Below, in pieces: positions 57,391 through 64,000 of a DNA stretch of 64,000 nt. Source of the stretch: Murimonas intestini (GTDB lineage: Bacteria > Bacillota > Clostridia > Lachnospirales > Lachnospiraceae); the NCBI RefSeq assembly GCF_024622195.1, contig NZ_JANKBI010000009.1, positions 130,371-194,370 on the forward strand, in the 5' to 3' direction. Each line of letters starts with the position of its first letter. Positions within the stretch are counted from its first letter, which is position 1. Below the pieces are notes generated by a model. That model was not told the DNA's origin and made no database searches. It saw only the letters and a list, made by a program, of their open reading frames with translations. The translations under genes were made by a program, and so were the position numbers.

Positions 57391-59967
57391 TTACTTAACC
57401 CATACACCATTTTCATTTAAATAATATTGTTTCCCATTTACGGTAACCCATCCTGTAGCCATGGCTCCGCTGGATTTCAAATAATACCATTTATTATTGA
57501 GCAGTTTCCATCCTGTGGCCATGGCTCCGCTTGGTTCCAGATAATACCACTCTCCTGCAACTTGCTGCCAGCCTGTAGCCATCGCTCCGCTCTCTTTTAA
57601 ATAATACCATTTCCCTCCAACTTTTGCCCAGCCTACAGCCATGGCTCCGCTGGATTTCAAATAATACCACTTGCCTCCAAGCCGCTGCCAGCCGGTGGCC
57701 ATCACTCCGCTTGATTTTAAATAATACCATTCATCACCCACCTGCTGCCAGCCGGTGGCCATGGCACCATTTGACTTCAGATAATACCATTTTCCTCCAA
57801 CTTTTGCCCAGCCTGTAGCCATCGCTCCGCTTGACTTCAGATAATACCATGTGCCGCCTAAGTTTTGCCAGCCAGTAGCCATTGCCCCGCTGGATTTCAA
57901 ATAATACCATTCATTACCCACCTGCTGCCAGCCAACTGCCATTTCTCCGCTGTCCTTTAAGTAGTACCATGTTCCCTTTATCCTCTGCCAGCCAGTAGCC
58001 ATCTCGCCGCTGCTTTTTAAATAATACCACTTGCCTCCAAGCTGCTGCCAGCCGGTCTTCATGTAGCCGTTGGCATCGAAATAATAGTATTTTCCTTCAA
58101 TCAGCGCCCAGGTACTCTTCGGGTATGCACCACCCTTATATTCATACCACCAGCCTTTTGTATTTCTTTTCCACTGTCCGTTCAGCTTTTCGGCTGTAAT
58201 TATCATAGTAATCTGCGCTGTAGTATTGGCAAGTCCTTTCGTAATATATAATGTCATATTACAACCGCCATCAGTCCCCTCAGGATTTGCTTCTGTACCA
58301 GCCTGAGCCAGCCTGAAATCAGGACATGAATAAATATTTTCGGCAGTAAGCTTTATTCCAGTCTGGTTCATACCTTCCTGGGAATTTAACTGGGCAAATA
58401 ATTCGTTAACTGCTGCATCTTTTGTCAGTGCAGCACTCTGGGCTATTGTAAATATTTTATTATCTAAGATTTCTTTTACCTTGTCTACAGCTTCTCTATC
58501 CTTGGAATCTACTGGTTTTTCTGATTCTTCCGGCTTTTCTGATTCATCTGGTTTTTCTGCTTCTACATATCTCTCTGCCCTGATCACAGAACTGATAAGT
58601 GCATTATTCTCATATTTGCCCAGAGGAACTTTTACCCAGAACCATAAGTATCCGTCAGTCCCTTCAGGGTTTGATGACGTTCCCTGTTTTGCTGCACTAT
58701 AATTGATTGCTGTCGCTAAGCTGCCCATATCAAGATTTATTCCCGGACCTGCTAACTCAGGCAGCGAATTTACCATCCTGAAAAGTTCAGTAACAGCCTG
58801 ATCCTGAGTGCCTGCTTTTCCCTGGCCTAATTCAAATCTGGTGAAATTGATTTTAGACACTGCATCCTGCAGCTGCTTATATATTTTTCCATCAGGTGTT
58901 TTTTCAAATGGGGTGGCAATTATATCTCCGTAAATGGGCGCCATTGCATTAGCCTTCCCCCGCTTAATATATAGAGAAATACGATGAAAATCACCATCTT
59001 TTCCTTTCGGATTTTCCAGTGTTCCTTCATGTGCCAATGAAATCTCTGCTGAATCATCAAAATCATCACGATTAAACTTCCATCCGGCTTCGGCCACTCC
59101 TGGCAAATTATTTATTATTTCAGCTAATTTCACCCAAAATGCATCATAAGAAAGAGCATCCTCCTGCATCATATCAAAATCAGCATTCAAAATTATCTGC
59201 TTAAGATTTTCTACATCTTGCAAGTCTTTATAATCTTTCGGATCCGTAAAAGAAATTGTTTTTGCTATAATATTTTTAATTTTATAGGAAAATTGTGTGC
59301 CAGCCTTAATAGTAATATCTACGTTAAACTTTCCGTCTATTCCTTCAGGTTTATCCAAAGTACCGACTACCGGCATCACCATATCTCTATAATCAGTATA
59401 CTTAACTTCATCAATTACTACCCCTGTCTCTGCCATTCCCGGTAAATTTTTAATTTTTTCTTTGACAGATGCCTCCAGCTTGCTTATATCATAACTGTTC
59501 CCGCTTCTGATATCTTCCCATTTCACTTCGATTACAGAATTTTCAATAATCGTACCCGCCTTATTTACTGCCTCCCAGTCTTCTGTCTCCGTACTTCTGG
59601 ACTGCTGCAGGCTATATCCATTTCTGCCCGCATCACCTGGCGCAGCTTCATTTTCTGTCTGTGCCATCTCCGTTAAAGGCATTACATTCAGATTTTCCTC
59701 TGTCTGCAAATCGCTCTCCGGCTCTTCTGTCAAATCTTCTGTCCAGCTTTCTGTTGATTCTTCTGTTGCTCCTTCTGTCTGTAGTTCCTGCCCTGACGTT
59801 TCTGATTCTGACTGCGTAGCTTCTGTACCTTCAGTTGTTCCTTCTGTTTCCATACCGCCGCTCTCAGCGGCCATGGCTACCCCCGGAGTACCTGCGGCCA
59901 TGCAGGCTGAAAGAAGGATTGCCAGCGTGGTTTTTCCTAACTGCTTTAATAAATTCTTATTCCTCAT
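57391..59967 (-). CDS. Secreted cell-wall-binding repeat protein
   Basis: The 858-residue protein has a signal peptide (about 1-33), an acidic Thr/Glu linker to about 120, then four copies of an unrecognised ~100-residue module, and C-terminal choline-binding-type repeats (about 610-858). Each module ends in a phrase like NPEGTDGYLWFWVKVPLGK. The C-terminal repeats comprise ten close copies of a 20-residue unit (QQVGNEWYYLKSSGAMATGW) plus diverged flanking units. Such repeats bind teichoic acid or polysaccharide without covalent anchoring. No enzyme motif is seen, so the modules are probably for binding or structure. Confidence 0.85.
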   Translation of the reverse strand: MRNKNLLKQLGKTTLAILLSACMAAGTPGVAMAAESGGMETEGTTEGTEATQSESETSGQELQTEGATEESTESWTEDLTEEPESDLQTEENLNVMPLTEMAQTENEAAPGDAGRNGYSLQQSRSTETEDWEAVNKAGTIIENSVIEVKWEDIRSGNSYDISKLEASVKEKIKNLPGMAETGVVIDEVKYTDYRDMVMPVVGTLDKPEGIDGKFNVDITIKAGTQFSYKIKNIIAKTISFTDPKDYKDLQDVENLKQIILNADFDMMQEDALSYDAFWVKLAEIINNLPGVAEAGWKFNRDDFDDSAEISLAHEGTLENPKGKDGDFHRISLYIKRGKANAMAPIYGDIIATPFEKTPDGKIYKQLQDAVSKINFTRFELGQGKAGTQDQAVTELFRMVNSLPELAGPGINLDMGSLATAINYSAAKQGTSSNPEGTDGYLWFWVKVPLGKYENNALISSVIRAERYVEAEKPDESEKPEESEKPVDSKDREAVDKVKEILDNKIFTIAQSAALTKDAAVNELFAQLNSQEGMNQTGIKLTAENIYSCPDFRLAQAGTEANPEGTDGGCNMTLYITKGLANTTAQITMIITAEKLNGQWKRNTKGWWYEYKGGAYPKSTWALIEGKYYYFDANGYMKTGWQQLGGKWYYLKSSGEMATGWQRIKGTWYYLKDSGEMAVGWQQVGNEWYYLKSSGAMATGWQNLGGTWYYLKSSGAMATGWAKVGGKWYYLKSNGAMATGWQQVGDEWYYLKSSGVMATGWQRLGGKWYYLKSSGAMAVGWAKVGGKWYYLKESGAMATGWQQVAGEWYYLEPSGAMATGWKLLNNKWYYLKSSGAMATGWVTVNGKQYYLNENGVWVK
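57400..58080 (-). repeat. 60-bp coding tandem repeats
   Basis: About eleven units of 60 bp encode the WYYLKSSGAMATGW repeats. Each unit has near-identical bases such as CTGGCTGGAAGC-type wording around ATGGCTACAGG on the minus strand. They can expand or shrink by slippage. Confidence 0.8.
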
Positions 59968-60063
59968 TTCCCTGTCTCCCTTGTTCCTTTTACACGTCTA
60001 CGTATAGTTCGTCCCCTGCGGACGCTAAAATAAGTATAACAGATATCACCGGAAATAAAAAGA

Positions 60064-60792
60064 TTAAAACCGCTTTTTCTTTAACAGCCAGACCTTCAGA
60101 GTATAGACACAGCCTCCATAGACCAGCAGCATCAATGCCGCTCTCAATACTTTAAACACTTCAAAAAATTCTTCTTTCGTGAAAATCTTTACTACATCAT
60201 ATATTGGCGGAAACAGCCAGGCCACTATGCTAAACAGCGCGAATTCCTCCCCTATGGCGCCTTTCGTTACGGCTATCAGCGCAATTAATGCTGTTGCCAC
60301 AACCGCGATCCTCCTGTTCTTCACGATCCTTTGATGCATCAGTGATCCCGCCGCTCCTCCCGCAAAGGATGAAGCAAATATTAAAACAAACCCGCTTATT
60401 ACATCCATAGCCTCAAGAGGCCTTAAAAACAGATCTTTCCCATTCACCAGATCCTGATACACAGGAAAAACTGCCAGCAATGCACTGATGATCAGGCTGA
60501 TTACTGTAAGAAAGATCACATCTGAAATATAATATTTTGTATCGCTCTTGATCCTCAGTATCAAAATCTGTTCTGAGACCATATCTTCCAGAGTATTATA
60601 AGTCATTCCCAACCAGACCATGGCAAAGAATCCGGCTACAACCGACATTGCATAACTGTCCACTACCCCTACCGGTTTTATCGTGAACATACCATAGAGA
60701 TATACGATAAGCACTGCCAGCGGCATAACAAACCTGCTGGTCCTGAAATAAACTCTGCAGTCATATTTAATTATTTCTATTATTGGTTTCAC
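60064..60792 (-). CDS. ABC transporter permease (ABC-2-like)
   Basis: The 242-residue protein has about six helices (FVMPLAVLIVYLYGMFTI, YAMSVVAGFFAMVWLG, and so on) and a short cytoplasmic loop with EQILILRIKSDTKYY. It overlaps the ATPase gene by 4 bases. The pair makes a minimal ABC-2-type exporter, as seen with bacteriocin or immunity transporters. It is the last gene of a four-gene operon. Substrate unknown. Confidence 0.8.
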   Translation of the reverse strand: MKPIIEIIKYDCRVYFRTSRFVMPLAVLIVYLYGMFTIKPVGVVDSYAMSVVAGFFAMVWLGMTYNTLEDMVSEQILILRIKSDTKYYISDVIFLTVISLIISALLAVFPVYQDLVNGKDLFLRPLEAMDVISGFVLIFASSFAGGAAGSLMHQRIVKNRRIAVVATALIALIAVTKGAIGEEFALFSIVAWLFPPIYDVVKIFTKEEFFEVFKVLRAALMLLVYGGCVYTLKVWLLKKKRF

Positions 60793-61631
60793 ATTATCTT
60801 CCCCTCATGGTACAGCTGCTTCAGTTCCCATCCTTTATGGAGCAGTAAAAGTATTAGTTCCCTGCTCTCCCCGTCTGGAACTGTTACCTCTACAAACGGC
60901 CCCTTTTCTTCTGCTGTAAATCCTGCCGGTATATCCATTATGTGGCTGCCGTTTCCGGTCGGAGGCTGAAATAACAGGACATCATTCTCTCGGATATAAT
61001 TATTTGACATATCTGTCTTCTGCAGCTGCTTGTCTCTGATTTCATACACAGTATCGGATATGCTGTTAACAAGATTCATTTCATGGCATGACATGAAAAG
61101 AGTGCAGCCATTTTTTCTCAGCATGTTCATAGTATCTATAAATACCTTCTGAGAATCAGTATCCTGGCCGGACAAAGGCTCGTCCAGAAGCAGTACATCA
61201 GGTTCTGTAAGCAGCGCCTGAATCACTCCCACCTTCTGGAGAGTCCCTTTTGACAGATGCTTCATTGGTATATCTGTCATCTCATCCATGTAAAACATTT
61301 TAAAGAGTTCGCTGCTCCTTTTTTCCAGATCTTCCCGCCCTATTCCGTCTATCCTCCCCATATGCCTGATATACTGGAATGCACTTATATTCATCTTAGG
61401 AAAATGTTCAGGAATATAGTGAAACAGCAGTTTCTTACTGCATATGATTTTTCCCGCATCAGGTCTGACAAGACCTGATACTATCTTAAGAAGTGTACTC
61501 TTTCCAATTCCATTATGCCCGATAAAAGATATGGACTGCCCTTTTCTGATAGACAGATCTATATCTTTCAAAAGTACATTTTGATTATAGATCTTTGTTA
61601 TTTTCTTTAATTCTATGATACTACTTTCCAA
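60789..61631 (-). CDS. ABC transporter ATP-binding protein
   Basis: The 280-residue protein has Walker A GHNGIGKST, signature LSKGTLQKV (instead of LSGGQ), Walker B VLLLDEP, the D-loop and the switch His in FMSCHE. An extra C-terminal part of about 70 residues follows DKQLQK. It is coupled by an 11-base overlap to the signal-peptidase-like gene and by 4 bases to the permease. Confidence 0.9.
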   Translation of the reverse strand: MESSIIELKKITKIYNQNVLLKDIDLSIRKGQSISFIGHNGIGKSTLLKIVSGLVRPDAGKIICSKKLLFHYIPEHFPKMNISAFQYIRHMGRIDGIGREDLEKRSSELFKMFYMDEMTDIPMKHLSKGTLQKVGVIQALLTEPDVLLLDEPLSGQDTDSQKVFIDTMNMLRKNGCTLFMSCHEMNLVNSISDTVYEIRDKQLQKTDMSNNYIRENDVLLFQPPTGNGSHIMDIPAGFTAEEKGPFVEVTVPDGESRELILLLLHKGWELKQLYHEGKIM

Positions 61632-62172
61632 CTGCCCCTCCTTTTTGGTCTGCTGATACTCTTCCCACTATCTGTTCAAGCTGGATGCAGCAGCTCCCCT
61701 CACTTACATCCCCGGGGACATCAGGCAGCACATAATACTGCTCTGCATCCAAAATAAATGTAAGCTCTGTCTCCCCCGGCACTTGTATGTATTCCTCAAC
61801 AGGCCTTCCGTTTATACTAATCTTCCCTCCCTTTATCTCTACCCTGTCACCCGGTAATCCAAGTATGCGCGAGATCTTAGTCTCTTTACCGCTTTTGTAA
61901 ATAATCAGATCATTATACATAGGCTTCTCAAAAATATATGCCAGCCTGTTCACTGTACATTGACTGCCATCTTCTATTGTATACCGCATACAGTCTCCTG
62001 CAACGATTACTGGCTGCCTGATACTGTTAGCCAAAAATACTGCGCCAAAGACCACTGCCGCCCCAAGGCATACTGCCGCTGCCCTCCTTTTTCTTATTTT
62101 TCCGGCAATCTTTTTATATCTCATCATTTCCGCGATCTCGTCTACATTCTGACCTTCAGTATATCCCGCCAT
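61621..62172 (-). CDS. Signal-peptidase-I-like membrane protein with missing catalytic residues
   Basis: The 183-residue protein has about 30 cytoplasmic residues, one helix (31-50) and an S26-like domain: box B DCMRYTI, box D SRILGLPGDRVEIKGG, box E-like YVLPDVPGD. The catalytic Ser of SxxP is Cys61, and the Lys before RxxGLPGD is Ser101. A normal Ser/Lys dyad is therefore absent. Following an ECF sigma gene with a 17-base overlap, it sits where anti-sigma factors are found. I suggest a pseudo-peptidase sensor or anti-sigma factor; a Cys-based protease is the alternative. Confidence 0.7.
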   Translation of the reverse strand: MAGYTEGQNVDEIAEMMRYKKIAGKIRKRRAAAVCLGAAVVFGAVFLANSIRQPVIVAGDCMRYTIEDGSQCTVNRLAYIFEKPMYNDLIIYKSGKETKISRILGLPGDRVEIKGGKISINGRPVEEYIQVPGETELTFILDAEQYYVLPDVPGDVSEGSCCIQLEQIVGRVSADQKGGAVGK

Positions 62173-62671
62173 ACAAAACCTCCAGCTTTTTGCGTACCTG
62201 TTCTTTCCCTCTGTGGTATATTACCTTCACTGAACTTTCCTTCATACCCAGAATCTCTGCAATCTCATGAAAAGAAAATTCAAAAAACAGCCGGTAGACA
62301 ACAACATCTTTATATTTTTTCTTTAAGGACATGATTTCCTTAATTATACCCGAGGACAGTTCCTTATTTTCTATAATCTCTATCATGCCTGCTGAATTAT
62401 TTATAAGCTCTCTTCCACTGCTATCCAGAGTTGACAGTGCTACACAGACAGGATTCTTTCTGTAGTATTTACAGCATACATTTTTAGCTATTGAACAGAT
62501 CCAGGTATAGACAGAGGAATCACCTTTATACTTACTGAGAGACAAAAAGACCTGAAAAAATGTTTCCTGAGTAAGCTCCTCCGCAAGCTCAGGATCATAG
62601 CCTGTAAACTTCAGCAGAAAATGATAGATCCGCTCATTATATTTAAGATATAGCTCCTGAAATTCTTCCAT
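62156..62671 (-). CDS. ECF-type RNA polymerase sigma factor
   Basis: The 171-residue protein has region 2 (ELAEELTQETFFQVFLSLSK, SSVYTWICSIAKNVCCKYYR) and region 4 (FEFSFHEIAEILGMKESSVK), with no region 3, as in ECF sigma factors. The start follows ATAGGAGGAGGCTGCT. It heads a four-gene operon: sigma factor, signal-peptidase-like membrane protein, ABC ATPase and ABC permease, all overlapping. It likely responds to an envelope or peptide signal and turns on the transporter. Confidence 0.88.
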   Translation of the reverse strand: MEEFQELYLKYNERIYHFLLKFTGYDPELAEELTQETFFQVFLSLSKYKGDSSVYTWICSIAKNVCCKYYRKNPVCVALSTLDSSGRELINNSAGMIEIIENKELSSGIIKEIMSLKKKYKDVVVYRLFFEFSFHEIAEILGMKESSVKVIYHRGKEQVRKKLEVLYGGIY

Positions 62672-62690
62672 AGCAGCCTCCTCCTATATT

Positions 62691-62718
62691 TAGTACCGCC
62701 AAAACAAAAAAGGTTACA
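62691..62718 (-). promoter_or_regulatory. Possible ECF-type autoregulated promoter
   Basis: On the minus strand TGTAACC (62712-62718) and CGGTACTA (62691-62698) resemble ECF promoters (AAC -35 and CGT/CGGT -10 cores). Spacing is near 16. It lies about 20-50 bases before the sigma start. Weak evidence. Confidence 0.35.
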
Positions 62719-62758
62719 AAAAAACAGCATAAACCATTTATTTACAGTTTATGCTGTC
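62718..62758 (-). terminator. Terminator of the downstream tRNA-Trp
   Basis: On the minus strand ACAGCATAAAC..GTTTATGCTGT is followed by TTTTTTTG. Confidence 0.85.
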
Positions 62759-62766
62759 TGCTAAAA

Positions 62767-62837
62767 CAGGGGATGAGAGAATCGAACTCCCGCTAAGAGT
62801 TTTGGAGACTCCTGTCATACCATTTGACCAATCCCCT
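62767..62837 (-). tRNA. tRNA-Trp (anticodon CCA), copy 1
   Basis: The acceptor AGGGGAT/ATCCCCT, anticodon loop CTCCAAA and T-arm GGAGTTCGATTCTC are present, with discriminator G. It is identical over 71 bases to copy 2 at 63735-63805. Confidence 0.93.
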
Positions 62838-62874
62838 GTATCTGTTTGTGCCCGTTAAAAACGGCCACTAGATA

Positions 62875-62903
62875 TTTATACCACAAGCGGCTGCTTTTGT
62901 CAA
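62875..62903 (-). promoter_or_regulatory. Promoter of tRNA-Trp copy 1
   Basis: On the minus strand TTGACA (62898-62903) and TATAAA (62875-62880) are 17 bp apart. The -35 overlaps the stop of the upstream gene. Confidence 0.7.
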
Positions 62904-63661
62904 TTAGCTTCTTCGAGATATTCAACCATCTCATCCACAGTGTATGTAAACTCAACAACAACTGAAGCCCCCTGGTTCACTATAAACTCGCTGAGTCCAT
63001 ATTCTGTGCCATTGTCAGCGTAGTCATATGTATATCCCAGTCTTGTCCACGGATACTGTGAGTCAAAATAAGACCAGATAATATTGCCGTCAAACCACTC
63101 TTTATATTCTTTATCTGTATTTTGAGGATCCTCAAAATTGCTTAATACTTCATCATCAGTCACATCAGGGTTATATGCAGGCCGGATCATGTCAGCTGGA
63201 TCCACCCACATTGCTGTAAAATGAGTATGGGCCTTATCTGCCGGCATTCCAAGAAGCATTTCAAATCTGGCCGTCCAGTCTTCTTCGTCCTGTCCCTCAC
63301 TATAGTTTTCTGTAAACCAATCCTCCATTTCAGCCAGGCTTGTCACCCAGGTATCACCATAGTCCATGGTAATCTCATTCCCGGCAGGATAACTGTCAGG
63401 ATAGCGGTGCAGAGTAACCATGAGCACTTTTCCTTCATCGTTCCAGCGAATCTGATCTTCATCTTCATTTATCGCCAATACAGGAAGTATCTCCTCTGGC
63501 TCAATAGTCATAGCATCCTTTACAGCCTGCTCATAGAGCAATTCCCAGCTCTCTCCAGATACATCTTCTGCATCTGCCTGCATAGAGACAGACCCTGCCA
63601 GAATTGTCACTGTAAGTGCGGCTGCCAATTTTACTCTGCTGTTATTGAATAATTTCTTCAT
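62900..63661 (-). CDS. Exported protein of unknown function
   Basis: The 253-residue product has a signal peptide (MKKLFNNSRVKLAAALTVTI, cleavage near ADA-ED) and an acidic, aromatic-rich mature part with many Asp, Glu, Trp and Tyr. Stretches include KVLMVTLHRYPDSYPAGNEI and MLLGMPADKAHTHFTAMWVD. No known domain is recognised and no membrane anchor follows. GGAGG precedes the start by 5 bases. No own promoter is obvious; it may be read through from the upstream tRNA-Trp. It is enclosed by the two tRNA-Trp copies. Confidence 0.75.
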   Translation of the reverse strand: MKKLFNNSRVKLAAALTVTILAGSVSMQADAEDVSGESWELLYEQAVKDAMTIEPEEILPVLAINEDEDQIRWNDEGKVLMVTLHRYPDSYPAGNEITMDYGDTWVTSLAEMEDWFTENYSEGQDEEDWTARFEMLLGMPADKAHTHFTAMWVDPADMIRPAYNPDVTDDEVLSNFEDPQNTDKEYKEWFDGNIIWSYFDSQYPWTRLGYTYDYADNGTEYGLSEFIVNQGASVVVEFTYTVDEMVEYLEEAN

Positions 63662-63692
63662 TTTGTCCTCCGTATTTTATTATATGGATACT

Positions 63693-63729
63693 AAAGAACC
63701 GGGAAGCCACAAAGGTTTCCCGGTTCTTT
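63693..63729 (-). terminator. Hairpin after tRNA-Trp copy 2
   Basis: The stem is AAAGAACCGGGAA/TTCCCGGTTCTTT with a 10-11 base loop. Only TTT follows on the minus strand, so it may be leaky and let RNA polymerase reach the exported-protein gene. Confidence 0.6.
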
Positions 63730-63734
63730 CTTTA

Positions 63735-63805
63735 CAGGGGATGAGAGAATCGAACTCCCGCTAAGAGTTTTGGAGACTCCTGTCATACCATTTGACCAAT
63801 CCCCT
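63735..63805 (-). tRNA. tRNA-Trp (anticodon CCA), copy 2
   Basis: It is the same 71-base sequence as copy 1: acceptor AGGGGAT/ATCCCCT and loop CTCCAAA. Flanking bases differ from copy 1, so this is a real second gene. Confidence 0.93.
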
Positions 63806-63826
63806 ATAGGATTTATAACACTTTTA

Positions 63827-63855
63827 TTTATACCATAATGCTTGTAAATTGTCAA
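63827..63855 (-). promoter_or_regulatory. Promoter of tRNA-Trp copy 2
   Basis: On the minus strand TTGACA (63850-63855) and TATAAA (63827-63832) are 17 bp apart. The last bases of the window beyond it are AT-rich. Confidence 0.7.
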
Positions 63856-63923
63856 TATTTTTCATACAAAAAAGAAATTTAAAAGTTATAAAATCATTAT
63901 GTCAGCTTTTTAGCTTTGGCAGT

Positions 63924-63955
63924 AAAACAAAAACACCGGTATCTCTACCGATGTC
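63924..63955 (-). terminator. Terminator of a gene beyond the right edge
   Basis: On the minus strand ACATCGGTA-gaga-TACCGGTGT is followed by TTTTTGTTTT. Its gene lies outside the window. Confidence 0.7.
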
Positions 63956-64000
63956 ATCCATTATGTCTCGTGTTCTCAAGTTTGTACCTTCAAAACCACA

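Noticed and set aside
57400..58080. Regularly spaced repeats that could suggest a CRISPR array
   Set aside because: The 60-bp period is in frame and encodes WYYLKSSGAMATGW units; there are no unique spacers and no cas genes.

Overview
The window looks like chromosomal DNA of an anaerobic Gram-positive gut-type Clostridia, most likely Lachnospiraceae. Reasons: strong AAGGAGG ribosome binding sites, mid-range G+C, the cysS-mrnC-rlmB-sigH block, a T-box in front of proS, a single-chain clostridial purL, holin-like type I toxins, and several exported Glu/Thr-rich proteins. The species cannot be fixed from the sequence alone.

Layout. 1-3.2 kb: a MerR regulator facing an aldo/keto reductase, tRNA-Ala, a zinc-ribbon membrane protein, a type I toxin-antitoxin locus and an integrase scrap. 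3.2-10 kb: a P-type ATPase behind a NiCo-type riboswitch, a MerR/MATE drug-response pair under a 19-bp-spacer promoter, an HD-domain protein and an AEC carrier. 10-10.6 kb: tRNA-Thr, a second type I toxin-antitoxin locus, and a broken copy of the tRNA-Thr 3' half that forms the end of sigH. 10.5-17.8 kb: cysS-mrnC-rlmB-sigH, a GNAT enzyme, ispF, mntP behind a Mn2+ (yybP-ykoY) riboswitch, and cdd-udp pyrimidine salvage. 18-22 kb: small lipoproteins and membrane proteins, tRNA-Val and tRNA-Met, a two-domain VOC protein and a RAYT-like transposase relative that has lost its HUH motif. 22-34 kb: purL, T-box-controlled proS, two zinc-ribbon single-pass membrane proteins (one with a C-type lectin domain) and a nuclease-helicase. 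34-37 kb: an HPr-like protein and a two-gene radical-SAM DNA repair unit whose promoter contains a LexA-like box. 37-49.7 kb: an MNT/HEPN pair with a shortened toxin, uraA, an Mrp ATPase, an AI-2E-type protein, TrkH/KtrB, an alpha/beta hydrolase, a MoxR-VWA pair, coaBC, and the divergent panT-coaX pair. 49.8-64 kb is surface and envelope biology: a 1785-residue thioester/Cna-B adhesin, an AraC/GyrI-like regulator, an isolated 27-residue peptide gene, a cell-wall-binding repeat protein, a tightly coupled ECF sigma / signal-peptidase-like / ABC transporter operon, and two identical tRNA-Trp genes flanking an exported protein.

A family of small palindromic repeats (core GTTACTG..CACGGAGTG..CAGTAAC) is scattered through intergenic spaces. 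The most novel-looking items are the sigma/pseudo-signal-peptidase/ABC operon (60064-62671), the solitary peptide gene (57097-57180), the tRNA-Thr scar around a toxin-antitoxin locus, and the palindromic repeat family alongside a degenerate RAYT. Metal homeostasis recurs (NiCo and Mn riboswitches), as does CoA and nucleotide supply. All functions are inferred from sequence reading; no database search was run.
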